NCBI GenBank assembly: GCA_029783825.1
Contig: JAREIK010003123.1
Span: 1,234,552-1,298,551, forward strand
Direction of reading: 5' to 3'
Source: Sapria himalayana
Taxonomy: Eukaryota; Streptophyta; Magnoliopsida; Malpighiales; Rafflesiaceae
Length of the DNA stretch: 64,000 bases
Positions 1 to 12,650 of the stretch are shown in pieces. The translations under genes were made by a program, and so were the position numbers. Within the stretch, counting starts at the first letter, position 1. Each line of letters opens with the position of its first letter. Below the pieces are notes generated by a model that worked only from the letters and a program-made list of their open reading frames with translations, did not search any database and was not told the DNA's origin.

Positions 1-314
1 AATTCTTAAATCTATTTCTAGACTTCATTCTTTATGAATCAAAATAAGTATTAACAAATATATGCAAATAATAATTATTTCAAAAATAAGAGTAATAGTA
101 ATTATAATAACTATGGTGTATTTTTGATACAAGTCAATAGAAAATAATTCACCATATTAGTCACATTCAATACACTCAAGTGTACTAACACTAAAAATCA
201 AAACTTTATCAATCACCATAGTTAAGATCTACTCATTAAAATCTATAATTATAATGTTACCAATAAGATGTCAAATTCTATATATATGGTATATAGTACA
301 AACTATTTTCAACA
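1..314 (-). mobile_element. Ty1/copia 3' LTR, truncated by window edge
   Basis: On the minus strand a purine-rich tract (315-325, AAATGGGAGAT) is followed directly by TGTTGAAAAT, the classic junction between a copia polypurine tract and the 3' LTR. The LTR begins at 314 and runs left off the window, so its far end and target duplication are not visible. The placement is supported by the pol reading frame ending just upstream, with the conserved C-terminal region seen near 360-430. No close second LTR copy was recognised in the window, so the 5' LTR is either highly diverged or not delimited. Confidence 0.75.
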
Positions 315-2350
315 ATCTCCCATTTAGTATAAATCCATAATATTACATGTCTAATTCCCATCCCTTCCAGATGTCTATCAAAAACTTTTGTTGGAAGGCT
401 CTTCATAAAAGGATCTGCCAAGTTGTTTGTTGATGCCACTTTTGTCAGTAGCACATTCCTTTTTTTCACAATGTATCTTATTAGATGATATTTGTGCTCG
501 ATGTGTTTTTTGCCTTTTTATGGGTTCCAGATTTCTTTGAATTTTCAGCCTCTCCACCATTATCACAATAAAATGTAATGGAAAATTATACAAAAGGAAT
601 GACCTCTAGATATGTTAAGATGTTTCCGAGCCACATAGTCTCCTTGGCTTTTTTTGAAGCTATCACATATTTAAACTTCCATGGTAGAATCAGTAAAATA
701 AGATTTCTTGATACTTCTCCAACTTATGGTTCCACTTCCCAAGATAAATACATAGCCCAAGGTGGATTTTTTCAAATTCTCATCCAATTGGAAATCTGAG
801 TTTATATACCCTATAGATACAAGATTGTTTTCTTGGTGTATTAAATATAATCTATACTCCTTTTCAAGTATTTGATTATGTGTTTCACCATTATCCAATG
901 TACTTTTCTTGGGTTAGCTTCATATCTTCTTTCCATGCCAACAAAATAATAGATATCAAGTCTAGTGTAAATCATCTCATACACAAGTCTTCCTGCTGCA
1001 TATGTATAAGGAGCTATCTTCATCTTTTCTATGTCTTTGAGAGTTTTTGGAAAATATTTCTTGGAATCTTTCATACTGAATATAGTTAATATATAATCGA
1101 TATAAATAGCTTCAGGAAAGCCCAACATTCTTCACTTGCAATCTCATAAAAGTTTGATTTCAAAAATACGAGCAGCTTCTTCTAAGTATGTCATATTGAA
1201 ATGACTCGATAACTTGACTTTAACTGAAGATAATAAACTCGCATCATTGCCAATGAGTAAGATATCATCAACATACAATATCAAGAATACCTTATTGTTA
1301 TCACCTCTCTTTACATTCATACAGTACTCATCTTGATATTGATCAAAGTTATAAGACTTAATGACTTGACCAAAATAAGTATTCAGACTTATATGCCTAT
1401 TTCATTCTATAAATAGACTTTTTCAACTTAAACAACATGTGTTCTTAGCCTTTCTCTATGAAATAATCTAGTTGCATCATATAGATACATTCTTTGAGAT
1501 ATCAATTCAAAAATATAGTCTTCACATCTATTTTCCAAGTCTCATAGTTATAATGAGTTGCAATAGACAAGATAATCTAGATTGACTTCAACATGGCTAC
1601 TAGTGAAAAAGTTTCTTCATAATTGATTCCTTCTTTCTAAGTAAAATTATTTACTATAAGCCTAACTTTATAAGTCTAAATGCTACCATCTATCCCTCTT
1701 TTTTTTCTAATAAATCCACCTACATTTTATGGGTTTTATCCCCTTAGGTGGTACAACAAGATCATATACATGATTGAATTATATTGACAATATTTCTAAT
1801 TTATAGCACTTTGCTAGTGTTCTACATCTTTATCTCGAAGTCTTTTATCATAGTTTCTAGGATTAGTATATAGCTATCTCAAGAGTGTAATAAGACTATA
1901 TCTCAGTTTTCATCAGAGATTCTATAATAGGATGTTTCCAAGAGTGTATACTATGTTGGTGGATGAATAACCCTCCCACCATGATGAAGCACTTCTTTTG
2001 GTTGTATGTTTTCAATTCCATGCTACATAGATACTAATCCATGTGAACCATTCTTATCACTACCCTCTGGTTGTGTGATAGGCTCAAGGTTCAATATTCA
2101 TACATCACACACAGTTCTCTCATTATAAAGAGGTAATAAGGTAACCAAGATGTCACCGTGTGGTGTTCCATCTATAATTGAAGGAGCACGAATGAGCTTA
2201 TCACATTTTAATATCTCTATAAAAATTTTTCTTCTAGATTTTTGGTTTGCTAGATAGTCATTTTCTATGAATCAAGCATTGGTACTAACAATGGTCTTCT
2301 AGTCTTTTGAATTATAAAACAAATCACCTTATGTATATTTAAGGTATTCC
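315..2350 (-). pseudogene. copia reverse transcriptase and RNase H (decayed)
   Basis: Minus-strand fragments together match the C-terminal half of a Ty1/copia polyprotein. An intact YVDD reverse transcriptase box lies at 1264-1275. The following segment (841-1128) carries the conserved stretch before RNase H, with residues resembling TRxDIxxxVGMxSRY and VKHIxKYLK. RNase H lies at 671-898, including a GY-SDF motif and SWRSIK. Its CDN box follows near 560-580, and the terminal NLADPF-KSLP-like signature lies near 390-430. This arrangement is typical of copia pol. Frameshifts and stops separate the pieces, so no protein is made. The region between about 1350 and 2350 is recognisable only patchily. 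Confidence 0.85.
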
Positions 2351-2359
2351 ACAAAGAAA

Positions 2360-3060
2360 CAAATTTTTATTTTTGTTTCCAACTTATTTGTCTTCTCTTT
2401 TAGCATGTGCTGGGCAACCCCACAAATGAATGTGTTTTAGACTTGGCTCACTCTTAGTCTACAATTTGATCGGAGTTATAGGTACTGATTTAGATGGAAC
2501 CAAGTTTAAAACATAAGCAATTGTTTATAACATATATCTCCATAAGAAATTAGGCATATCTAAATAACTCATCATTAACCTCACCATGATTATAAACGCC
2601 TTATTCCTTCTTTCTACCACACTATTCTTTCATGAAGTACTAGGTGCAAATATTTAGGATGTGATCTCTTGATCTAACAAGTAATTTCTAAGCTCGCCAA
2701 AGAGTACTTTCCACCATGATTAGATTGTAATATTTTGATATATTCGTTGTGATGTTTATTTGTTTCTATCCTATCCTTATTGAAATGTTCAAAGGCATCA
2801 GACTTATGATTCATCAAATAAAAATATTCATATCTTGAGTAATCATTAATAAAAGTGATGAAGTACTCAAAACCACTTCTTTCTTGGATTGTCATGGGTC
2901 CACATAGATTAGAACAAACCAACTCTAGTACTTCTTTGGATCTATAGCCTTTGGTTACTTGGTCATCTTTCCTTCTAAGCAGGACTCGCATAGTGAAAGT
3001 GTTTTATAATTTAAATGAACTGAAGGGTCCATCTCTAACCAATCTCGAAATTCATTTTAG
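2360..3060 (-). pseudogene. copia integrase core (decayed)
   Basis: The open stretch at 2674-2991 on the minus strand encodes a typical copia integrase amino half. It shows LELVCSNLCGPM, then the catalytic-region segment FEYFITFINDYSRY, and later QSNHGGKYS, corresponding to the SDRGGEY box of the family. Integrase inserts the element cDNA into chromosomal DNA. The third catalytic region and the C-terminal part (2360-2670) are broken by stops. The gene lies in the expected order, downstream of protease and upstream of reverse transcriptase on this strand. Confidence 0.85.
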
Positions 3061-3641
3061 TTTATATGACTTAGGCGTATGTGCTAGAGATAGGTTTGAT
3101 TCATCTTAGTATGATGCTTTCTTTTATGTGGTAAGAAATTAATACTATTTGACTCACATTAGTGCATTAGAAAAAAAAATGCTTTAATAGTATAAATATT
3201 GTCTTTCAATGTATTAGAACATATAATCTTTTTTTAAAGTAAATTATTACCAAATCATTGAATAAAAGAGAGAATTCATCTCTTACTTAATTGGAAACTA
3301 AAATTAAATTTTTCTTTTAATCAAGGTACATTAAGACAATATTTTAAAATTGAAATATTATTTCTCTCAAACTAAAGTATGAAGACTCCCACTACAATAG
3401 CTACTACCTTGGTATTGTTTTTCATGTGAATATCAATCTTGTCATTACTTAATTATTTGGTTTCTTGAAATCACTACAAAGAATTAGAAACATGATTAGT
3501 GACACCCATCTCTACACACTAAGTATCCATGATTATCCCACTACTAAACATCCTTCAACCACTAGTAATTGAGACATACTCTAATTATTTACTTTTTTTA
3601 AATAAATTGAACACAACTTTTTCTAGTGTTCTAATTACTTG
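3061..3641 (-). pseudogene. copia protease / gag-pol junction (decayed)
   Basis: Minus-strand translation of about 3370-3545 resembles the aspartic protease region of copia polyproteins: a degenerate D-T/S-G box followed by GVTNHVSNSL, then a segment like the usual FQETRRLS region. The fragment stops at 3641, exactly where the CACTA element begins. It continues in register at 22469 on the far side, where a degenerate CCHC zinc knuckle straddles the join. In-frame stops are frequent, so the copy is dead. Confidence 0.75.
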
Positions 3642-3659
3642 CACCAGAAGAAAATATTG
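3642..3659 (+). repeat. CACTA left terminal inverted repeat
   Basis: CACCAGAAGAAAATATTG aligns with the right end CACTACTAGAAAAATCTC once a 3-base loss after CAC is allowed. The flanking TTG matches the one at the right end. The divergence suggests an old insertion. Confidence 0.8.
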
Positions 3660-4590
3660 ATTTAGCTAGGGATCAATCCCTAGCTAAATTGCGAGGGATT
3701 AGTTAGGGAATAGCAAGGGATTTATGATTTTTCTTTGAAAAAAAAATCGCAACATATTAGTGACGGATTAGCGATGGAAAATTTTTCGTAAATTCTACTC
3801 AAGAAAAGATGGGGATTTAGCTACGGATTTAGTGACGGATTAGCGACAGAAAATTTTCATAAATTTCGCTCAAGAAAAGTTGGGATTTTAGCGACGGAAT
3901 ATCCCTAGCTAATAAAAACCTAAACTTAGCAATGGATTTAGCTACGGATTTTTTCTAGCTAATAAAATCCGTGATTTAGTTACGGATTTAGCGATCGAAT
4001 TTCCCTAGCCAATAAAATTCATAAATTTGCGATGGATTTAGCGACGAAACTTTCCTAGCAAATAAAATCCTTAATTTAGCGACGGAATTTTCCTAGCAAA
4101 TAAAATCCTTAATTTCTTGACGGATTTAGTAACTGAATTTCCCTAGCTAATAAAATCTATAATTTAGCTATGAATTTAGCGACAAAATTTTTCTGGCTAA
4201 TAAAATCCATAATTTAGCTATGGATTTAGCGATGAAATTTCTCTAGCTAATAAAACCCGTAATTTAGCTACGAATTTAATGACGGATTTTTCCTAGCTAA
4301 TAAAATCCGTGACTTAGCTACCAAATTTCTCTAGCTAATAAAATTCGTAAATTAGCGATGGATTTAGCGACGAAATTTCCCTAGAAAATAAAATCCTTAA
4401 TTTAGCGATATATTTAGCGATGAAATTTTTCTAGCTAATAAAACTTGTAATTTAGCAATGGATTTAGCGATGAATTTTCTCTAGCTAATAAAATCCGTAA
4501 TATATTGATGAATTTTTTCTAGCTAATAAAATCCATAATTTTGCTACGGATTTAGTGACGGAATTTCCCAAGCCAATATTTAATTATTTA
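3660..4590 (+). repeat. CACTA left subterminal repeat array
   Basis: About 930 bases are built from a diverged ~50-58 bp unit containing GATTTAGCGACGGAATT, CCCTAGCTAATAAAATCC and GTAATTTAGC. The first element is a near-perfect palindrome with 14-bp arms at 3660-3673 and 3676-3689 and a 2-bp spacer. In known CACTA elements, subterminal repeats like these bind the TNPA-type protein during transposition. The same words recur at the right end (22060-22460). Confidence 0.85.
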
Positions 4591-7500
4591 ATTTTTTTAA
4601 TTTATTATTAATTTTAATATTTTATTTAATTTTGTTTATTAAATGCATGTTAATGGTCTATAGATGAGTAATCTTTGAAAGATACATTCTCCTCGTAAAA
4701 TCATAAAAAATTATAATATAATAAAATAATTTTAAAATATAAAAATAGAAAAAATAATATGGACTAAAATAACTATATTTATGATGTATTAATTTTATAA
4801 AAAATTATAAATTTTTTTTAAAAATTTTAAATTAAGAAACTTAAAAATTTGTATTAAAGTAACATTAAATAATAAATTCAATAAGTATAATACTTTTTTT
4901 TGATATTTTAAAAATTAAATTAATATGTATCAAAATTTCTACTAATATAAATGTAAATTAATTCATTATATGATAAAATAGAAAATATTTTCAAAAATAT
5001 CTGAATTGACGAATAAACTAGTAAAAATTAATATTATTATAAGTAAAAAAAAATTTATGATTATAGAAAACTTTTTAAAAAATAAATAATACAAAATTTT
5101 TAAAATCTTGAAATATAATAAAAGTATAATTTTTTTAATAAAGTTAAAAAAAAATAAATTAATATTTATAAATAAATACATAGATGTTTGCTCTTAATAA
5201 ATTTTATACGAATTAAACAATTGAGTAATTTTTACTATTAGCTTTTAACATTAAGTTTTTATTAAAATAATAAATATAACTTATTTTAATTATCTTCTCA
5301 CTTTTAGTAATTTTTTGAATTTTAAAAATTTTTAATGATATCAAATAATATTAAATTTTATGACTTTAAAATTATTTCATACTATCTTCATAAAAATTAA
5401 TATGAATTCTTAAAAATTTATAACTATAAAATATAAATTTTTATATATTTTTTAACATTAATAGTATTTTATAACTTTTAGGCGAGTGGATAGAAGATAA
5501 ATCATCGTTTCATTTATGTCTTATTATATGAAGTTTGTTAATTTTGTACCTATTTGATATTTTTTTATAAGGCTAAACATATTTTTTAATTGTTTATATA
5601 TTTATTATTTAATTAATATTATAATAAAAAATTGTAAGGTGTTTGTTTTTCATGTGTACCTTGCTATACGCACATTAATTTTGTTGAAAAAATTTTGATA
5701 GTAAATAAAATTAATGAGTCTTTTTGATTATAAATATATATATATATATATATTGTTTATTTAATGTTTTAATAATTAAAAATATAAATAATTTGCTAAT
5801 ATATACATTCACTTGTCAAGACATGATAATCTTTAACAAGTGAAGCGAACCTCCGCATTCGGCCATTTATCTCTCGACACCAACACATCAACATATAATC
5901 GAGATTTAAGTTTTAATTTGTATTTGATTTGAGGTACGTTTTATACATTTATTCTTCATCGATTATCTTGGATTGCTTAATCGAAGATTAAGCTTATGCG
6001 TATTGATTCTGTTATTTATTGTTTCCAAAATTCTTTTCCTTTATTCACCGTGGTTTGCTTGGATTGTGTATATATACTTTATCGTATACATACTTCATGC
6101 ATATGTGATATAATGCATTGTCATTGTGTGGATTTTGATGGTGCACAGTAGGTATGCCGAATTAATAACTGCTTCAATATGCATAACTATATACTATATA
6201 CAAAGATAGTATACATAAATAAAAGTGTATTTTATATAAGTGTGTTTAAACATAACTATATCTATATAACTATAAAAATAGTATACATAAACAATTTAAA
6301 CATAACTATATCTATATAACTATAGAAACGGTATACATAAACTTTTACTATACTTTATAAGTAATTGATAAAAATTGTAAAAACTTATGATAAAAAATGA
6401 AAAAACATCTAGTATTGGTATTTAAAGTATTTTAAATCCTCTGAAATTTAACTAATCATACTAAGCACATCACAGCTACAAAATGAAAGTGCCCTAGGAT
6501 CATGGTAATAAACCCTTGTGCAATGTCATCCTTAAAATTAATCCGAGTCATTATAAACTCATTATGTACTCATATCAAACAATTACTTCTCAATGTTGTC
6601 CGAGCCACTTGTATTTATTGTATGATTAATAATTGAGAAGTTAATTCATCCATCCATTTAAATTGCACCATAAAGGAAAGATTTATTATGATTCCTACAG
6701 CTAGAATGATTTATATTCATTTAATGCTAGCTTAATAGCCATCGGAGGGATGACATTTCGTGGGTTGCATGAGGGTTGTTTATATTCATTCTTCACCATA
6801 ATTTGATTATGTTTCTAATTTGAACCAAAGAAAAGAGATTATAAATTTAATTTGAAAAATAGATTTAGTCACTTACATAATTTGTATTCCACATGATCAT
6901 TTTTTTATATATTATATCTTAAATTTTTAATATTTCTAAATTGTTTGTAGGAATGCAAGTCGACAGGTTAATAGTCAACCTAAACCCAAGCTAAATCCAA
7001 CACATCAACCTGCATTATGTTCAAATCCCTTGTAAGGGACTAAGTATAGAACTATTCATCATGTATAATGAAAATGATAAATCAAGGTTTTATTATAGTT
7101 TTGGATGGCACAACAAAGAAGCTTGAACAAAGAGACTTTGCTTATGATGTCGCATAAAGGTATTTTGTAAGTTTATGAGTTGATCACATAACAATTAAGA
7201 AAATATCAAAAATAAATTAGTGATCGAGAATAATTATTAGTCATGCAAAGTAGCCAAAAAAATCCAAATTATTGAGAGAAAAAAGAACATAAAAATAGAG
7301 TAGGCTTATAGCTCTTAAGTAGTAATTACATGCATAACAAGAAATCCAAATCATTCTAATCTCTTAAATTACAAAACAAAATAACAAAGCATTCACTAAA
7401 AGGTTAGGCTTACATCTCTTAAGAAAGTCTAATCTCTTAAGTAGCTCTTAAGAAAAAATCATTCACTAAAAGGTACATGAAAGTTGATAATATTACATGC

Positions 7501-7884
7501 ATAACAAATCATTCACTAAAGGTTAGTCATGCATAACAAGAAAAAAGTCTAATCTTTTAAGTAGCTCTTAAGAAATCCAAATGATTCAAATAGAAAAAAA
7601 AGTTAGGCTTACATCTCTTAAATTACAAAACAAAATAACAAAAACAATTTAATATTATCTATTGATACTACTAAAAGGTAGGAATATTGCTCTGAGAAGT
7701 ATTTTCTTAAATTAGTTCAATTTCAGAATTTTATTAAATAGATTTTCTTGACAATGAAAGTACTATTCTTTTTATTTTGTTACTTCCAAAAATAGCACTA
7801 ACTTTTATCTAAATTTGCAAAAAAAAAAACGGAATTCCTCCACAACACTAATAATAATACATAATATTTTCATCATTAATCTAT

Positions 7885-7885
<1 letters not shown>
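4591..7885. other. AT-rich CACTA interior without recognisable gene
   Basis: This stretch between the left subterminal repeats and the AC microsatellite is strongly AT-rich with no coding signature on either strand. The open frame at 4966-5181 is a low-complexity Ile/Phe/Leu run, not a gene. A ~65-bp duplication containing CATAACTATATCTATATAAC lies at about 6240-6345. Bases 6415-6510 resemble 41235-41330 (see that entry). A less AT-rich patch at 5815-5900 could be upstream regulatory DNA of the element, but no promoter motif is convincing. Confidence 0.6.

Positions 7886-7919
<34 letters not shown>
7886..7919. repeat. (CA)n microsatellite
   Basis: An uninterrupted run of 17 CA dinucleotides inside the CACTA interior. 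The surrounding short open frame with a His/Thr run is a product of the repeat. Confidence 0.95.
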
Positions 7920-7921
<2 letters not shown>

Positions 7922-9274
7922 GAATGATTATGTTATGGAATCCAAAATAAAAAAAAACTATGATTTGGGTTATATTTTAGTACATAAATTTGGATACTCT
8001 TAATTATCCTAATATAATAAAAAAAACATTATGCATACAGAGTATGTATAAACTCCATATGCATATGTTTTATTTTATGAAAAAATAAGTTTATGCATAA
8101 ACTCATATGCATACTTGAGTATATGCATACCGTATGAATAAAGTAATGTAATTATTAGTATAGGAATTTGGAAGACCCAAATCATAAATATTTTGGATTT
8201 GGGTTCCCAAATGTTATATTAAAATTAAAAATTGTAATAAAATATAATTATTTTCATTTTGGGTCCCCTTAACATTTTTTTCTATAACATTATAACTTTT
8301 ATCCACTTTTGATGCACTGAAATGCATAAACTTTGTTTATCTCACAGAAGTTTTTAAAAAATATAAATCTAAAATAATATTTTCAAAATTCAAAAATCAT
8401 TTTTTGATTCTTATAGGGTTTACCAAAATATACTTCTTCAAAGAACAATGATAGGTTCAAACCCAGGGCCTACACCCATTTAATGATGCCACCAACCATC
8501 CAAATAGTAACTTTTTAGAAATCTTGGATTCAAAAATCTTTATCATGATAATGAAAGTAGGATTTGATTATTTTAAGTGTTTAGAATTATGATTATATGT
8601 GTAAGTATATGTATACCCACATGTAACTATATTTATAATTACATGTATAATAACATACAACATTATATTTAACTATATGTGTATAACAATTTATAAATAT
8701 TTGTATAACTATATAACACTCTACAACATTAAATATAAAAATATTTATAACTATGTATACATATATGTAAATCTATATATTTATTTATAACTTTATATAT
8801 TTATGTATAACTATTTGTATGAATATATTTATATATAACTATATGTTTAAATATATAAAAATATTAATAGCTATATATACTATATGTATAATAACATATA
8901 ACTATAAATAATTGTATCTTATTATATATATAACTATAAAAGCTTTATACATAACTATATTTAAATATATAATTTACATCTTATATTTAATATACATTTG
9001 TATATATTAGTATATAAAAATGTATTTTACTATATCTATACCTATACATATCTATATGTATAAATATATAAAATTATATGAATAAATATATATACCTACA
9101 TGTATAAATATAATTATATCTATATGTGTAACTATATGTATAATCACATGTAACAATATTTATAATTACATGTATTAAAACATATAACATTATGTTTAAT
9201 TATATGTGTATACCTATATATAAATATTTGTAAAACTAAATAAAACTTTATATAATTAAATATAACTATATTTT

Positions 9275-9309
<35 letters not shown>

Positions 9310-9379
9310 ACATATATGTAAATCTATATATTTGTTTATAACATTGTATATATTTATGTATAACTAAATATAACTACTC

Positions 9380-9384
<5 letters not shown>

Positions 9385-9451
<67 letters not shown>
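9385..9451. repeat. (AT)n microsatellite, integration site of solo LTR
   Basis: About 33 AT dinucleotides immediately precede the solo LTR, and the run resumes at 10032 on its other side. Confidence 0.95.
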
Positions 9452-9457
<6 letters not shown>

Positions 9458-10026
9458 ATATGTAATTTGTTTTTTTAATAATATGTCTGTATAACTAAAT
9501 ATTTTTTCTGTTTTAATATTTTCATGCAAGTACAAGAAAGGAAATATTAAGAGGTCGGGAATGCAACAGTAGCACAATAACAGAGGTCCCGCTGTCTGGT
9601 CAATGGGTCAAAATTTTTGGAGCAGAGCCTGACCCGTCCCATGATCTGAGCCGCCCCGGTTAAATGAACTGATAGAATTTTTTAATATAAAATGTTTTCT
9701 AATTTTATTTTTGGGTGGCTATTTTTGACACGTGGAATTGTTCATCATCTCTCTCTCTTCTCTGTGCACGATTTATCGTGACTGTTCTGTGTGCTGCATA
9801 CTATAAGATGATTTTTTGTTGGTTTAATCTGTAATGCATAAGTATTTTCTGGTGGATGTAGCTAGTCGTACTGAGCGACTAGCGAACCACGTTATTTTCG
9901 GTGTTTATTTCTCATTTTTTTGATTCTATCGTGGATGCTTGCTGGATTGGACATATATATTGCTTGTTTTATGTTGTTTCTGTCGTTTTTGTATCTTAAT
10001 TTCACTACCGTGGAAGCACAATTGCC

Positions 10027-10031
<5 letters not shown>
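9452..10031 (+). mobile_element. solo LTR, copy 1 (580 bp)
   Basis: The segment starts TGTTGTATATG and ends GCCCAACA, giving canonical TG...CA ends with a TGTTG/CAACA inverted terminus. It is flanked by TATAT on both sides (9447-9451 and 10032-10036). No internal retrotransposon sequence is present, so this is the product of LTR-LTR recombination or a very small element. It contains an ACACGTGG G-box-like word near 9730 and a more GC-rich part (9590-9660) with AGCAGAGCCTGACC. A related copy lies inverted at 14641-15216. Confidence 0.8.
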
Positions 10032-10060
<29 letters not shown>

Positions 10061-10959
10061 CTAAATGTTTAACGATATATAAATTTTTATAACTATATAT
10101 ATTATATGTATAATAACATATAACTATAAATAATATTATCTTACTATATGTATAACTATAAAAACTTTATACATAACTATATTTAAATATATAATTAGCA
10201 ACATGTATTTAATATACATTTTTATATATTAGTATAAAAAATGTATTTTAGTATATCCATACCTATACATAACAATATGTATAAATATATAAAATTATAT
10301 GAAAAAATATATATACATACATGTATAAATATAAGTTTAACTATACGTGTAACTATATGTATAACCACATGTAACTATATTTATAATTATATGTATAAAA
10401 ACATACAACATAATGTTTAACTAAATGTGTATAACTATATAAAATATTTGTATAACTATAAAAAAGTCTATATAAATAAATATAACTTTATTTATAATTA
10501 TGTATACATATATGTAAATCTATATAATTGTTTATAACTTTATATACATTTATTTATATTAACTTATAACTATTTGTATGCATATATCTATATATAATTA
10601 TATTTTTAACTATATGTAACTATTTATAACTACATTTACTATATGTACCCTAACATATAATTATATATGCGATAATACTATTTTGTTGCACTAACTTATT
10701 TTGTTGCACTAACTTGAAATAAAACGGCTAAAGATATAATATCAACAATATGTAAGCAAATAGCATGAGAGTGTCCGTTGATCAGGCTCATATATAGTAT
10801 AATACAAATAAGGATCGTACTCTTACCTAAACCTAGCTCTAGGGCCTCGAGCTCAGATACGAACTTATGTATAAAAAAAGATGTAATATTTGATAGGTTT
10901 GTACACAAGAAATTTTATTTTTTTTACATAATTCTTCATTATAACACTGCACTCTCTAT

Positions 10960-11285
10960 ATGTCTCTCTCTCCCTCTATAATTATTTCTGTCATTCTCTT
11001 CCTCTTTTTCTTTGTGTCACACTCTATCTCTTGTTATTTTCTTTCTCGCTCTTCTTTCTTGCTCGTTATTTCACTCTCTCTCTCTCTCTCTCCACCCCCC
11101 TCTCTCCCCTCACTTTCTCTCCCTCTCTCCCTCTCTCCCTCTCTTTCCCTTTCACCATTTCTCTCCCCCTCTCTTTCCCTCCTTCTCTCTCCCCCTCTCC
11201 CCCCCCCCTCGTCTCCCCATTTCTCTGCCCTTCTTTCTCCTTACCTTATCTCTCTCTCTCTCTCTCTCCCCCTCTCCTCCTTCAA
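10960..11285 (+). repeat. pyrimidine-rich CT tract upstream of transposase gene
   Basis: A long TC/CCT-rich tract with runs of CTCTCTCT and CCCCCCC ends about 280 bp before the transposase start codon. It could be part of a promoter or 5' leader of the CACTA transcript, a context in which CT-rich tracts are common in plants. It produces three overlapping Ser/Leu/Pro-rich open frames that are not genes. Confidence 0.75.
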
Positions 11286-12650
11286 ACTTTAAATGTATTA
11301 CTTTTTGGCTTTCCTTTCTTGTGCATTATCATATTTTGCACCCTTTATCTAGTATTACTGTGATATCTATTAATCTTTATCATGTTAAAAATTACTTTAT
11401 ATATTAATATAGATTCTTCAAACACATTGCCTCAATATTTAAGATATTTATTTTTTAAATATTCATCTGTAAGTAATTTTATTTAATTATTTGTATATTT
11501 TGTAGTAATAGAATATTATATTCAAAATAGTGATTGTGTATTTTTTTTGTAAATAAAATAGGGCAAAATGAGTTCAGATCATCAGTGGATGTACAAAAGG
11601 GTTATTAATGGATTTTTGAATAAAGATTTTTTGACTGGGCTTGAAACTTTAATCAATTTTGCATGTAGTCAATAGATATTGATGGATGGAGTAAAAATTA
11701 AGTGTCAATGTAATCATCGCAAGTGTCAAAAAAATCATTTTTCGTGATGCAAACACTATAAGATATCATTTGGCTAAATATGGCTTTGTGCCAAATTATT
11801 TTGTTTAGATTTATCATGGAGAAAGTATAATGGCTCTGAATATTGACCAAAATGAGGGTACTGAATCATTTGCTTGTAGTGAAGGAATCATCAAACACAT
11901 TCCATAAAATGATCACGGAAGCTGCTGGTGCTGACTTCAATATAGATTACATGGATGAACCACCTAATCCTGAAGCTTAGAAATTTTATGAAATGCTTAA
12001 AGCTGCAGATAAAGAGTTATGGTATGATTGTAAAACACATTCGCAATTATCACTTGTGGCTCGACTAATGAGTATTAAATTAGAAAATCATATGTTTGAG
12101 AAATTATTTGATCAGGTGATTGAACTGATGAATGAGATTGTTACGGATAATAATTTGAGCATTAACAACTTTTACAACACTAAGAAATTACTACAAGGAA
12201 TGGGTCTACCAGTGAAAAAAATTGATTGTTGTTTAAATGGATGCATGTTATATTGGAGAGGTGTTAGTGATTTAATTAGCTGTAAGTTTTGTGACCATCC
12301 TTGATTTAGGAAGGCACCTCGTGCTGTAGAAACGTGAAAAAAATTGAAGGTTGTCTTTAAGAAGATGTATTATTTTTCATTAAATCCTCGATTACATATA
12401 CTATATGCATCAAATGCTACAAAAAATGATATGAGGTGACATTCCGAGCATGAGGTTGTAGAAGGGGTAATGCATCATCCATTAGATTTACCTTTTGGAA
12501 GCATTTTAATTATATACATCAAGATTTTGCAGCAGAAAGTCAAAATGTGAGATTGGGTCTCTATACTGATGGATTTCAGCCATTTGGGCAATCTGGACAA
12601 TAGTATTCAACATGGCCAGTGATAATGATGCCTTATAACTTACCTCCGTG

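Larger units (their letters stand above)
8594..10680. repeat. AT-rich ~530 bp tandem repeat, about 2.6 copies
   Basis: A unit beginning TATATGTGTAACTATATG recurs at about 8594, 9121 and 10344. The first spacing is 527 bp. The second is longer because a 580-bp solo LTR (9452-10031), its duplicated TATAT target and expanded AT runs interrupt the second unit. Shared internal landmarks include ACATATAACTATAAATAAT and TACATATATGTAAATCTAT. The third unit is truncated near 10680. No coding content is seen. Confidence 0.75.

Noticed and set aside
3660..4590. CCCTAG/TTTAGC words suggesting interstitial telomere repeats
   Set aside because: The unit is a ~50-58 bp CACTA subterminal repeat, not the 7-bp plant telomere unit in tandem.
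10960..11407. Three overlapping open frames of 110-131 codons
   Set aside because: They are Ser/Leu/Pro repeats read from a CT-rich tract in all frames, with no domain or codon signal.
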